From positions 124,001 through 188,000 of the forward strand of contig JAICTZ010000012.1 in the NCBI GenBank assembly GCA_025936115.1: a stretch of 64,000 nt of DNA, written 5' to 3'. Source of the stretch: Polyangiaceae bacterium (GTDB taxonomy: Bacteria; Myxococcota_A; Polyangia; Polyangiales; Polyangiaceae). The position numbers and the translations under genes are program-made. Positions within the stretch are counted from its first letter, which is position 1. Each line of letters opens with the position of its first letter. Positions 51,155 through 60,168 of this stretch are shown piece after piece. The notes under the pieces were generated by a model that was not told the DNA's origin, did not search any database, and saw only the letters and a list, made by a program, of their open reading frames with translations.

Positions 51155-52890
51155 GGTGCCTCCGAAGCGCGCAAGCGGAAAGCCGAGTTCCTCACGAGAG
51201 CGACCACCATCTCCTTCAGCGAGTCTGTCCGGCTCACGGCGCTCAGCGTGTCGAGCAAGGGACGATCGCTGACCACGATGTCGCGCTGGAGCGCGTAGCC
51301 GGCGACCTTCTTCGAATAGCAGGTGTGCGCCTGCGCGTTGTCGGCGAGGATCGACATGAGCTCGCGCGCGTCGGCGAACGCACGCGTCCCGTCCGCGAAG
51401 GGGTAGCTCGCCGCCGTGTCGACCGCGCCGCCGTTGTCGGTTTCGCGCTCTTGCCCCATGCCGTCGAAGTTTTCGAACGCGAAGCCGAGCGGATTGATCT
51501 GCGCATGACAGACGCCGCCGCAGCTCGCGGTAAACTCGGTGATTTGCTCGCGCTCCGTCGTGCCGGCCGAGGCAGGGGGAATCGAGGGTGCGATTTCCGC
51601 CGGGGCGCCCATCTCGGCACAGAGCACGTCGAGCTCGAGCGCGACCCCGCGATGGATGGGATCAGACTGGCGATTGATCGCGTTCAACATCAAGAAGGGG
51701 AGCTGCATGAAGTAGCCCGTCCGCGAGGAACCGAAATCGCGCTCCTCGAAGGCGCTCGCCGGAGCGTCGAGCCCGTAGAGCTCCGCCATGCCGGGTCCGA
51801 CGTAGCCAGTGCGCGTGGTGAGGATCTCGCGCAGCCCGAGGTTCTGCTGAAACACCCGGTCGAAGAAGAGGTACGAGGCCTCCTCGAGCTCGCGGTTCAA
51901 CGCCTCGCCGTACTCGGGCACGCCGACCTTGGCCAGCGACTGGTAACGGGCGAGATGCATGAGCTGACCGTGAAAGTCGCGCATGACCGCGACGGCCGTC
52001 GACTCTTCGAGCATCTGGCGCGCGGCCGTTTCCAAGCCGTCCGCGCTGTCGAGCTCGCCCGCGGCGGCGGCGTCCAAGAGCTCGTCGCTCGGCGTGGTCC
52101 CTCGCAGCCAGAACGAGAGCTTGGAGGCGACCTCGTAACTGTCGAGTGGCTCGCCGCTCGGCCCGAGCTCCGAGCGGTAAAGGAAGTACGGCGACTGGAG
52201 CATGGCCCGGATCACGAGCCCCGCGCCGTGTTCGAATCCGTCCCCGTAGAGCTGCTCGCCGACGGCGAAGATGCCCTCGTAGCGTGTCTGCTCGTCAGCC
52301 GTGAGCGGGCGCCGGAACACGCGCCGCCCGAAGCTTCGAACGAAGCCTGCGGCGTCCGTGCCCGCGTCAATGGCGGCAAGTGAGGCCGGCGAGCTCGTCA
52401 CGCGCTCCGCCAATGCTTCTGCTGCGGTCTCGTAGGAGTCGGCGAGCGAGCTATCGACGGCGAGCACGTGCTCGTTGTTGTCGAAGTCCGTGGTGCCGGC
52501 TATGGGCGGCTCGAAGTCCTTGGCGAGTCCCGGGGGAGCGTCGAGCCGCAAAAGGTCGGTGACCGCATGCTCCCATTGCGAGTTCGTGAGCCGCTGGAAC
52601 CGCGTGTAGAAGGGCGATCCCCGGAGATCGAGCGTACTGTGGCCGGAGGTGTCCTCGGCACCTGCGGCTCCAGAGTCGCCGCTCGTGCCCCCCGTGGCCG
52701 GGTTGCCGCTCGCACCAGCTTGGCCACCGCTGCCGCCCGTCGTGGTTTCGCCGCCTGCGTCGCCTTCGCCCAAGTGGGAGGAGCCAGCGGCGCCGCGCGG
52801 GGGGCCATGCTGCGCGTGCCTCGAGATGCCGCAGCCGCCGAGCGCGCAGCAGAGCGCGAGCATGTGTAGTCGATCAAGGGAACCCCGCAC
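51151..52890 (-). CDS. DUF1592/DUF1588-type c-heme lipoprotein (copy 2)
   Basis: 579 residues from a GTG at 52890. Lipobox ALGGCG, short Gly/Ser linker, then the DUF1587-1595-1592-1588-1585 order: YTRFQRLTNSQWEHAVTDLL, SFGRRVFRRPLTADEQTRYE, SYEVASKLSFWLRGTTP, and CGGVCHAQINPLGFAFENFD. The heme-type motif here is C-x3-C-H (CGGVCH) rather than the C-x2-C-H of the copy at 12649-14628. The DUF1585 end follows (YALQRDIVVSDRPLLDTLSA). It is coupled to the DUF1552 gene downstream and separated by 171 bases from the operon upstream. Confidence 0.88.
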   Translation of the reverse strand: MRGSLDRLHMLALCCALGGCGISRHAQHGPPRGAAGSSHLGEGDAGGETTTGGSGGQAGASGNPATGGTSGDSGAAGAEDTSGHSTLDLRGSPFYTRFQRLTNSQWEHAVTDLLRLDAPPGLAKDFEPPIAGTTDFDNNEHVLAVDSSLADSYETAAEALAERVTSSPASLAAIDAGTDAAGFVRSFGRRVFRRPLTADEQTRYEGIFAVGEQLYGDGFEHGAGLVIRAMLQSPYFLYRSELGPSGEPLDSYEVASKLSFWLRGTTPSDELLDAAAAGELDSADGLETAARQMLEESTAVAVMRDFHGQLMHLARYQSLAKVGVPEYGEALNRELEEASYLFFDRVFQQNLGLREILTTRTGYVGPGMAELYGLDAPASAFEERDFGSSRTGYFMQLPFLMLNAINRQSDPIHRGVALELDVLCAEMGAPAEIAPSIPPASAGTTEREQITEFTASCGGVCHAQINPLGFAFENFDGMGQERETDNGGAVDTAASYPFADGTRAFADARELMSILADNAQAHTCYSKKVAGYALQRDIVVSDRPLLDTLSAVSRTDSLKEMVVALVRNSAFRLRASEAP

Positions 52891-53061
52891 GCGACCACGA
52901 GCTTATGCGCAAACCGTGAGTCTGTGAACCCTCGGCGCGATATCGCAGCGCGATATCGCTTCTGTCGATAAACTTCTTTCGACGGCGGAAGGGCTTGTCA
53001 CTCTGCGACGCTCACGCTTCCGAAGCTCGTTACGTTGCGCTCGTTGCACGGACACACGAGA

Positions 53062-54177
53062 TCACTGCGCTGCGGCGAAGTAGCTCGAAATCGGTACTGC
53101 GGCGGCGGTGTTCCCGGCGCTCGTCAGGTGCGGGCCACCGCCCTGGATGTCGGAGCACGAGCGCGCCTCGACGTGGGGACCCACGAACACGAAGCCGGGA
53201 TGTGCGGCTGCCACGTCGTCGATGGCGTCGTCGAGCTCGGGCGGGACGACGATGGTTTCGCCCTGCGTCGGCGCAGTCGGGCAGAGCATGTTGCCTGGGC
53301 CGCGGACCTGCGTCATGAGGTCCATGCGGCGGATGCCGGGATATTTGCCTTTGAACGTCGTGATCGCCTGTTCGATGAGCTTCGCCCAGTCCGTTCGCGA
53401 GCGGCTCGTGAAGCTCACGACGGGGAACACGATGCGATCGGGTGAGCCGGTGTTCTTCGTGCAGCTCGAGTCCACCTGCGCGCTCCAGAACGAGCTCTGG
53501 GGGTTTGCCCACTCTTCGAGGTAGCCGTCGACCCGCCATTTGACCTGCCAGCGCGGGTCATCGACGACCTTCTCGAAGCCAGCGATGAACCATTCTTCGA
53601 CGAGCTGTCCGCCCGTCACTTGATTGCACGTGAAAGGTCCCGTGGCGTCGCCGCCCGCGCCGGCGGCTCCGCTCCCGGCCCTGCCTGCATTGCCTGCGTT
53701 CGGAGCACCGCCGCCGGCAACCCCGCCGTTCGGAGCACCGCCGGTTGGTGCGCCTCCACCTGGGGAGCCTCCGCCCGCGCGACCGCCCGCCGTCCCGGAG
53801 CGGCCACCCTCGGCACTCCCGCTCGACCCTGCTGCGCTCGCTCCGGACGCGCCGCCAGCGCCGGGTAGCACGCTCGCGCCCGCGATCCCGGCACTACCCG
53901 CCGCCCCGCCGTGAGCTGCATTGCCGCCGCTCGCTTGATTTCCCGCGCTGCCCGCCATCTGCCCGGCGTTACCGCTCTGGCCCGACGCCGCAGCGTTCGA
54001 CGCCTTACCGCCCGCCGCCGCGCCGCCGGCGGACGAGCCCGCCGTCGACAGCGAGCTGCCCGCGTGCCCCGCGCCAGCGGGGACATCGTGGGCGGCATCG
54101 TCACCTGCCGGGGTTCCCGAACCACAAGCGAAGGCAAGCGACGCACTCAGCACGATCGAAAGGTCCAGTGACTTCAC
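53062..54177 (-). CDS. SGNH/GDSL-like lipoprotein
   Basis: 371 residues from a GTG at 54177 whose GTGA overlaps the upstream stop. Signal with lipobox SLAFACGSG and a 140-residue Gly/Ser/Ala linker. The folded part (CNQVTGGQLVEEWFIAGFEK, IRRMDLMTQVRGPGN, FVFVGPHVEARSCSDIQGGG) ends PHLTSAGNTAAAVPISSYF, resembling the C-terminal catalytic His region of SGNH esterases. The catalytic Ser/Asp motif is not clear to me, so the family call is weak. It is the last gene of a tightly coupled four-gene unit. Confidence 0.6.
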   Translation of the reverse strand: MKSLDLSIVLSASLAFACGSGTPAGDDAAHDVPAGAGHAGSSLSTAGSSAGGAAAGGKASNAAASGQSGNAGQMAGSAGNQASGGNAAHGGAAGSAGIAGASVLPGAGGASGASAAGSSGSAEGGRSGTAGGRAGGGSPGGGAPTGGAPNGGVAGGGAPNAGNAGRAGSGAAGAGGDATGPFTCNQVTGGQLVEEWFIAGFEKVVDDPRWQVKWRVDGYLEEWANPQSSFWSAQVDSSCTKNTGSPDRIVFPVVSFTSRSRTDWAKLIEQAITTFKGKYPGIRRMDLMTQVRGPGNMLCPTAPTQGETIVVPPELDDAIDDVAAAHPGFVFVGPHVEARSCSDIQGGGPHLTSAGNTAAAVPISSYFAAAQ

Positions 54178-55622
54178 TTCGCGAGCTCCGCCATGGCCGC
54201 CTGCAGGGCGTCGGGTGTGAGTGAGCCGACGCGCCACGGCGGCATGCGCGTGTCGTCCGACGCCTGCATGCGCGCGATTGCTCTGTCCTTCTGGGCGCGC
54301 GACAGCGCATCGAGCTTCCGCACGTTGAAGAGGTTCTTCGGCAGCGCCGGATTGCCGCGACCGTCATGACAGCGTCCACACATTTGCAAAAGCACCGTCT
54401 TCCCGTCAGCGCCGGGCTGCGGCAGGAAGCTGAGCTTGAGCGTGGCGTCGGCGGAGAACACGTCGCGCACGTCGAGCAGCGACTCGCGTGGCGCGATGCC
54501 CTGCACGACGTCCCCGTACGAGCGCGTCGCGGCATCGCGCTTGGCCGAGTCCGTCACGTCGATGCCCGGGTAGGGGACGGCGATGGCCTCCCCGCGCAAA
54601 TGTGCGTCGAAACGCGCTTGCCAGGTGGGACTCGAGCCACTCTGCGCCTCCTTGGCAATCTGCGCGTCGAACGGATTCGGCTGGTCGGCGAAGCCCTCGG
54701 CGCGCACCAGTGCTTCGAGCTGCGCGCCGCTGCCGTCGTCGAGTGCATTGGCGATGACGGCGATCGGTACGCCGCCGTATTGGGTGTCGTGCTGGTGAAC
54801 GGCCATGAATTCGGTGCTCAGCAGGCGATCGGAGTCCGTCTGTTGCACGAAGCGCTGCGGGAACCAGTGCAGCCAGGGACTCGTCAGCTCCTGCATGCGC
54901 AGCATGAGCTTGGTGCCGTAGCCGCCCGGCTGGTGGCACGACTTGCAATCGAACGGGGTCGTCTCGAGATCTTCCTGGTCGTACACGCTGTACGTGGTCC
55001 AGTCGTGCTCGATCTGCTCCGTGAGCAGATCGGCGAGACTGCAGCCTGCGGCGTCGTAGCTGCAACGTTGCTCGAAGCGTACGAGGTAGAAGTTGAGGTC
55101 GCCGCTCACGGCGTCGTGGCCGACGACTTCGACGAATTGCTCGCCGCGCACGAAGCCCATCGCGACGAGCGTGGCCGGCGGCGCGAGGTCGTCGCCCACG
55201 CGAGGAAACACGAGCAGGCGCGGGTTCAACGCCGACACGCTCTTGCTCACGAGTGAGGTCGAGTTGCCGCTCAGCGCGAACGCGCGCTCCTTGCCGAGAC
55301 CGATCAGAGCGATCAACGAGGCCAGGTCCGGGATGGGCGGATGACCACCCGCGTCACAAAGCGCGGTCGAGAACGCGTCGGCGTGGTGCCGCGCGCAGAC
55401 GCGCTCGTACGTTGTCTCACGCGAGCCGAGTGTCGCGAGCTCGGGGTCGGGATGCGTGACGGCGGGAAGGTTTGGCGCACCTGCCATCCCGGCGGGCGAC
55501 GGCGTGCCTTGCGGACGTTCGGCGTCGGATGAGCAACCCCACGCGCCGAGCGCGACGCACGTCGTGAGCACGCAGCAGAACCCCGTCAGCCCGAAGCGTT
55601 CTTTTCGCGCCCGCAACGTCAT
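54174..55622 (-). CDS. Di-heme c-type cytochrome lipoprotein
   Basis: 482 residues from the ATG at 55622, which overlaps the upstream stop by four bases. Lipobox VALGAWGCSS (Cys30). Two CxxCH sites: CKSCH at 226-230 and CGRCH at 415-419, so it should bind two covalent hemes in the periplasm or at the surface. A likely axial Met lies in RMQASDDTRMPPWRVG. The large middle region has no named family that I recognise. It probably passes electrons with the di-heme propeller protein encoded just before it. Confidence 0.85.
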   Translation of the reverse strand: MTLRARKERFGLTGFCCVLTTCVALGAWGCSSDAERPQGTPSPAGMAGAPNLPAVTHPDPELATLGSRETTYERVCARHHADAFSTALCDAGGHPPIPDLASLIALIGLGKERAFALSGNSTSLVSKSVSALNPRLLVFPRVGDDLAPPATLVAMGFVRGEQFVEVVGHDAVSGDLNFYLVRFEQRCSYDAAGCSLADLLTEQIEHDWTTYSVYDQEDLETTPFDCKSCHQPGGYGTKLMLRMQELTSPWLHWFPQRFVQQTDSDRLLSTEFMAVHQHDTQYGGVPIAVIANALDDGSGAQLEALVRAEGFADQPNPFDAQIAKEAQSGSSPTWQARFDAHLRGEAIAVPYPGIDVTDSAKRDAATRSYGDVVQGIAPRESLLDVRDVFSADATLKLSFLPQPGADGKTVLLQMCGRCHDGRGNPALPKNLFNVRKLDALSRAQKDRAIARMQASDDTRMPPWRVGSLTPDALQAAMAELAK

Positions 55623-58129
55623 GCTCGAAACCTCTCCGCCGAGCGCTTCCCGCGCGCCGTGCGCCGCAGTACGGCGAGCCCGAGCAGGCCCGCCGCGAGC
55701 GCGACGCCGAACGGCGTGCTGCGCGGCGCTGCCACCTTGCACCCGCACCCCATGAGGCCGCGCGACGGCGTGTGTTCAGGGGGTGTCGGAGTCACGGTGC
55801 CTCCACCCACGGTGCTGCTCATTCCTGCGGCGCCGCCGAAACCAGCCGCACCCCCTGAAACGAGCGCGCCTCCACCCGCCGCCCCCGCAGCGGCGCCTTG
55901 TCCCCCGGCGCCGGCAGCCACAGGCGGCGGGTCGAACGGCAATCGACGCACCGGCGCTTCGTCGTCGATCTGCTGAAGGTACGCGACGAGCTGGTCGACT
56001 TGCGTGGCCGAAAGCGAGCTCACGAAGCCGTGTAGCCCGCTCGGGTTCTTCGTCGTGACGACGTCGCGCAGCGTTGGGGCGGAGCCGTCGTGGAGGTACG
56101 GCGGCGTCTCCCAGACGCCGAGTAACGTGGGCGTGTCGAGACCGAGCAACGGCTGCCCCGCGTGCGTGCCGGAGCTCGGGGTGATGGTCCCCACGTCGTG
56201 GAGCAAGCCGCGCGCGCTGTCCGTGAAGTCCGCGCCGGCATGACAGAAGTCGCAGCCGAGCTTCTCGAACAAGGCCTTGCCTGCCGTCCCATCGGCGGTG
56301 AGCGTCCCGTCCCCGTTCCGGTACGGGCTGCGGTTCACCTGGGCGAGCGAGGTGACGTACGCCGCGAGCGCGTCGAGCTCGGGGCTCAGTCCCGCTTTCG
56401 GATCACCGAGCGCTTGGTCGCGTGTCCCCGTGTGGAACGCGTCATCGGGGATGAACCCCTGTCCGCCGAAGAGCTCGCGGATCTGGTGCTCGAAATCTTG
56501 AACCTCGTCGAGCGTGGCGGTCCAGTTGAGTCGGCCCTGTCCGCTGCCGCGGCGGCCGAGGAGCGTGATGGTGTTGCGCAGGCCTTCTCCACGCGTGGAA
56601 AAGTCGTAGACGCGTCCGTCGTCGGTGCCCTCGAAGTGACAGCCACCGCAACTGAGGTAGCCCTCGAGGTCCATGCGGATGTCCTCCGAATCGTGGAAGA
56701 TGCGCTTGCCTTCGAGGATCTGCGCCGGGAGCTTCTCGCTCGAGACGGCCGGGATCGTGGCGACGAGGCTCGGCGTGGACTGATCGAACGTGTCGAGGTT
56801 CGGGCTCATGTCGTACACGAGCACCTCGCGGCTGAGGGCGGCTTGCACGAAGAGCTTGCCGTCGGGCGCGAGCACGGACGCGCGCGGAAAAGCGCCCACG
56901 TCGCCGATCGCCGAGAATACCTGCGTCGGTCGGTTCACGTCCCTGACTTCGATACGGTTCGAGCCGCCGAGCGACAGGATGGCGAAGTTGCCGTACTGGC
57001 TGAACTCGACGTGGACCGGCATGCTGCGGTCGTCGAGATCGACTCGATTGGCGAAGAGCTCCTGGTCGGTCTGCGTGTCGATCACGGCCGCGAGTGGGCG
57101 CACCGTCGTGTCGTGCGTGATGTCCTGCCCGTCGCGCAGCTTGCCGCGGAAGATGTTGTCCTTCTTGCCGGGGATCCATGCCTGGCGGCCGTCCGGGCTG
57201 ATCGCGATGGAGAACAGGTAGTTGGGGACGCCGCGCGATTTTTGATCGCCGTCGACGGTGTCGGTGTCGGCTTTGAGCACGACGCGCGAGGCGACGGCCA
57301 TCGTCGAGCTCGTCACCTTCACGATCTCGCCGCCCGTGTCGGGCGAGATGAAGCGGGTCACGTAAACGTCCGCGCCGTCGTGCGAGACGGCGATCCCGCG
57401 CGGCTTGTCACCGACGACGACCTCGCCGAGCACGTTGCCCGTCGCGGGATCGAGCTTGAGCAGCTTGCCGAGCGCCTGAAGGCTCACGTACGCGGCGTCG
57501 CCCGTCGGGCTCACGGCGACTCCAACCGGCTGCGACGCGTACGGCAAGCGAAACCCGCGCTCGAGCGTCATGCCGTCGGGGTCGAGCACCGCCACGGCGT
57601 AGTCGTCTTGGTGGACGACCCAGAGCTTGCCCTGCGGTGTGAGTGCGATGGATTCCGGCTTCGCGTAGACGGCCACCTCGCCGAGCTTCGTCAGGCTCGC
57701 GGCGTCGATGAACGTGACCGTGTCGTTGTCCTGGTTCACGGAGTAGACGCGGTTGCGCGCGGCGTCGTAGATGATGGGCGACGCGGACGTGGCCCTCCGC
57801 TCCGTGAGTGGGTAGTGCACGAGGTGCCGGAAGAAGGCGCTTCCCGAGTCGCCCGTCGCGTCGGTGGCAATCACCTGGACGCTGACGAGCCCAGGAGCCG
57901 TGAAGGTGTGTGTCGCCGCCGCCTCGCCGGCTTGGAAATCCTCTTCCCCGAATTGCCACTGGTAGGTGAGCGCGCCGCTCGCGCCGGTCACGACCGCCGT
58001 GAAGGTGTGAGCTTCACCGATGACGGAGGGCGCGTCGTCGGTGACTGCGACGTCGAGGGCGAAAGCGGGCTCCGCCCACGCCGCGACCACGACGAACGCC
58101 GAGCACGCGATACTGAACCAACGAGGCAC
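55619..58129 (-). CDS. PKD/beta-propeller di-heme cytochrome c with MYXO-CTERM
   Basis: 836 residues. Signal AFVVVAAWAEPAFALD, then a PKD-like Ig domain (TYQWQFGEED), a YVTN-type seven-bladed propeller (PIIYDAARNRVYSVNQDNDT, VAVSPTGDAAYVSLQALGKL, ISPDGRQAWIPGKKDNIFRG) and a di-heme cytochrome domain like MauG/CcpA proteins with CGGCH at 494-498 and CDFCH at 626-630. The C-terminus has a Gly/Ala linker and MYXO-CTERM-type sorting end (MGCGCKVAAP, hydrophobic helix, RRTARGKR). It should be surface-anchored and redox active. The gene begins 5 bases after the LVIVD gene stop. Confidence 0.9.
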   Translation of the reverse strand: MPRWFSIACSAFVVVAAWAEPAFALDVAVTDDAPSVIGEAHTFTAVVTGASGALTYQWQFGEEDFQAGEAAATHTFTAPGLVSVQVIATDATGDSGSAFFRHLVHYPLTERRATSASPIIYDAARNRVYSVNQDNDTVTFIDAASLTKLGEVAVYAKPESIALTPQGKLWVVHQDDYAVAVLDPDGMTLERGFRLPYASQPVGVAVSPTGDAAYVSLQALGKLLKLDPATGNVLGEVVVGDKPRGIAVSHDGADVYVTRFISPDTGGEIVKVTSSTMAVASRVVLKADTDTVDGDQKSRGVPNYLFSIAISPDGRQAWIPGKKDNIFRGKLRDGQDITHDTTVRPLAAVIDTQTDQELFANRVDLDDRSMPVHVEFSQYGNFAILSLGGSNRIEVRDVNRPTQVFSAIGDVGAFPRASVLAPDGKLFVQAALSREVLVYDMSPNLDTFDQSTPSLVATIPAVSSEKLPAQILEGKRIFHDSEDIRMDLEGYLSCGGCHFEGTDDGRVYDFSTRGEGLRNTITLLGRRGSGQGRLNWTATLDEVQDFEHQIRELFGGQGFIPDDAFHTGTRDQALGDPKAGLSPELDALAAYVTSLAQVNRSPYRNGDGTLTADGTAGKALFEKLGCDFCHAGADFTDSARGLLHDVGTITPSSGTHAGQPLLGLDTPTLLGVWETPPYLHDGSAPTLRDVVTTKNPSGLHGFVSSLSATQVDQLVAYLQQIDDEAPVRRLPFDPPPVAAGAGGQGAAAGAAGGGALVSGGAAGFGGAAGMSSTVGGGTVTPTPPEHTPSRGLMGCGCKVAAPRSTPFGVALAAGLLGLAVLRRTARGKRSAERFRA

Positions 58130-58133
58130 GGCG

Positions 58134-60074
58134 TCAGTTCGTCGTGAACGTCGAGGTCCAGTCGCTGCTCAGCGTATTGCCGACGAAGTCGGCGACGCCG
58201 CCCTTCGGCAGCACGACCTCGTAGGTCGTCCCCGGCATCAGATCCTCGTCGGGATCGAAGTTCAGCACGCTCATGCGGGCGCCGTATTTGCCGGCGAGCG
58301 GCTGGCCGCCGACGGGTCGCACGATGAAGCTTGCCGCATTGACGGTCGCGAGGTCGATATTGTCCGAAAAGGTCACTCCGATTCGGGATTTGGTCGAGAC
58401 CGCGGTGGCCTTGTCGTTCGGAATGACCGTGTCGATGACGGGGGCCGTGGTGTCGGGGTCCGTCTGATGCACGCCGATGACCCAGCCGCGGTACGGCGAC
58501 TGATCGTCCGTCAACACGACCAGGTTGCCCATCGGCAATACGAATTGATCGTCGTTGTAAGTCGTGTCGAGCCGCCCCCAGATCCGATTGACGACCTTCA
58601 TGCTCTTCGGGTTCGAGAACGTGATCTTCGAAGCACCCGGGTAATTGCCAATCTCTTGGCGCGCGTGCCCGATGAACAGGTAGTCGTCGCTGAAGATCGA
58701 GTACTCGGCGTATTCGTTGTTGAACGTCGCGATGGGCGTGGTGCCCGTGCCGATGCTCTTCGGGTTGGTGAGCACGTCCCAGACGCGGACCGGCCCGAGC
58801 AATACGGCGTAGTGGCGATGGAACTGGCCGATGTACGATTTATCGGCCGTGAACGAGGCGAGCCGCGTCGGTTTGAGGGGGTCGCTGATGTCGAGCGTGG
58901 CGACGCCGCCGCTTTCCTTGGGTGTCATCACCACGAGCACGTTGCCGATGGCATCGAGCGGCCCGGCGCTGACGCCGCCGAACTGAGACGTGGGGACCTC
59001 CGCAGCGATCTTGAGTGCCGCCGGATCCGTGGCGTCGACGACCTTGATGCCGTTGTTGGTCGCGCCCACGTAGATGTACTGGCCCTGCCAACTCACGCCC
59101 CACACGGCCTCCGTGTAGTCGCCGTAATTGACGCCCGAAATTTTGAGTTGCGAGAGGTGCTTGGGTGCGGTGGGGGTCGTCACGTCCCAGCTGTCGATTC
59201 CCGTGCCGCCCAGCGTCACCATGTAGAGCTTGTCGCCGTAACGCGCGAACGACTGAGTGTGCGACTCCGCCTCGCCGCCGCTCCGCCGGTTGGGCGTCGT
59301 CATGCTCGAGAGCTCTTTGGGCGCCGTCGCGTTGGAAACGTCGTAAATCCAGAACTCCTCGTTGCCGCACATCATCAAGTAGCCGTTGAGGACGGCCGGT
59401 TGATTCAGGTGGTGCCCCCCGAGCAGCGTCGGAGAGATGAGCCCCTTCTGCCAATCGGACTTCTGCAGGTTCGTCGTCGAGGAGGGCTCGGGCGAGTTCT
59501 GGATCGTGCCGGCCGCCTTCTGGAACGTCGCGGCCACGGTGCCGCCGCTGCCGCCGGTTCCCCCGGTGCCGCCGCTACCCGCGACGGAGCTTCCCCCATG
59601 GCCTGCGGCTCCGCCGCCACGGCCAGCACTGCCGCCCTGAGCGCCGCCGGACGTGCCGCCCGCTCCGCCCGCGCCCGCTGCCGGTGCTCCCGTGCCACCG
59701 CTGCCGACGATGCCCGTCCCTGCAGCCGCGCCGCTCCCCGTGCCGCCGGCTGACGGCGCCCCACCGATGCTCGTGCTCCCTCCGCTACCCGGAGCGACGC
59801 TGCCCCCTGCTCCCGTGGTCGACATGCCCGCGGAGGCGCCGCTGCCGAACGAACCGCCGCTGCCGAGCGAACCGCCGCTGCCGAGCGAACCGCCCGCACC
59901 CGAGCCAAACCGCCCCGCGCTTGCCGAGGTCCCCGCTGCCGCACCGTGCGAGTCGCCGCCTGAGCCTTCGCCCGTGGGTCCCGCGGTGCCGCACGCGGCC
60001 AGCATCCAGGCGATAGGCAACGCGAACGACCAAGCGGCGAGAACGTCCTGCCTGCGTCCGATCTGATTCGACAT
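58134..60074 (-). CDS. LVIVD-repeat lipoprotein with Ig-like C-terminus
   Basis: 646 residues from the ATG at 60074, which has GAGGAG upstream; the frame extends to 60248 without support. Lipobox AWMLAACGT, a long GSGG linker with tandem repeats, then a LVIVD-type propeller (LMMCGNEEFWIYDVSNATAP, GTGIDSWDVTTPTAPKHLSQ, NGIKVVDATDPAALKIA) and a C-terminal Ig-like (Big_5/SbsA) domain (STKSRIGVTFSDNIDLATVN, GTTYEVVLPKGGVADFVGN). These scaffolds are usually non-enzymatic and surface-bound. First gene of the coupled cytochrome operon. Confidence 0.83.
   Translation of the reverse strand: MSNQIGRRQDVLAAWSFALPIAWMLAACGTAGPTGEGSGGDSHGAAAGTSASAGRFGSGAGGSLGSGGSLGSGGSFGSGASAGMSTTGAGGSVAPGSGGSTSIGGAPSAGGTGSGAAAGTGIVGSGGTGAPAAGAGGAGGTSGGAQGGSAGRGGGAAGHGGSSVAGSGGTGGTGGSGGTVAATFQKAAGTIQNSPEPSSTTNLQKSDWQKGLISPTLLGGHHLNQPAVLNGYLMMCGNEEFWIYDVSNATAPKELSSMTTPNRRSGGEAESHTQSFARYGDKLYMVTLGGTGIDSWDVTTPTAPKHLSQLKISGVNYGDYTEAVWGVSWQGQYIYVGATNNGIKVVDATDPAALKIAAEVPTSQFGGVSAGPLDAIGNVLVVMTPKESGGVATLDISDPLKPTRLASFTADKSYIGQFHRHYAVLLGPVRVWDVLTNPKSIGTGTTPIATFNNEYAEYSIFSDDYLFIGHARQEIGNYPGASKITFSNPKSMKVVNRIWGRLDTTYNDDQFVLPMGNLVVLTDDQSPYRGWVIGVHQTDPDTTAPVIDTVIPNDKATAVSTKSRIGVTFSDNIDLATVNAASFIVRPVGGQPLAGKYGARMSVLNFDPDEDLMPGTTYEVVLPKGGVADFVGNTLSSDWTSTFTTN
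59839..59892 (-). repeat. 18-bp tandem repeat encoding SLGSGG linker units
   Basis: About three in-frame copies of an 18-base unit give GSGGSLGSGGSLGSGGSFGS in the linker of the LVIVD lipoprotein. Adjacent units differ by one or two bases. Confidence 0.75.
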
Positions 60075-60168
60075 GGTGCTCCTCGGCTCCGGCGCGTCTG
60101 TGAGCGCCTGGCCCATCAAGACACCCGAGCCCTCCCTGACCGGCCAGCAATCGTGCGGAGCGTGAGAG

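Noticed and set aside
54934-54946. TGGCACGACTTGC as a sigma-54 promoter.
   Set aside because: GG to GC spacing is 8, not 10, and it lies within a coding region on the opposite strand to it.
56162-58147. A 661-residue plus-strand open frame.
   Set aside because: Antisense to the di-heme propeller gene, with Arg/Val/Glu-rich shadow composition and no motifs.
58020-59753. A 577-residue plus-strand open frame.
   Set aside because: Antisense to the LVIVD lipoprotein; no recognisable domain.
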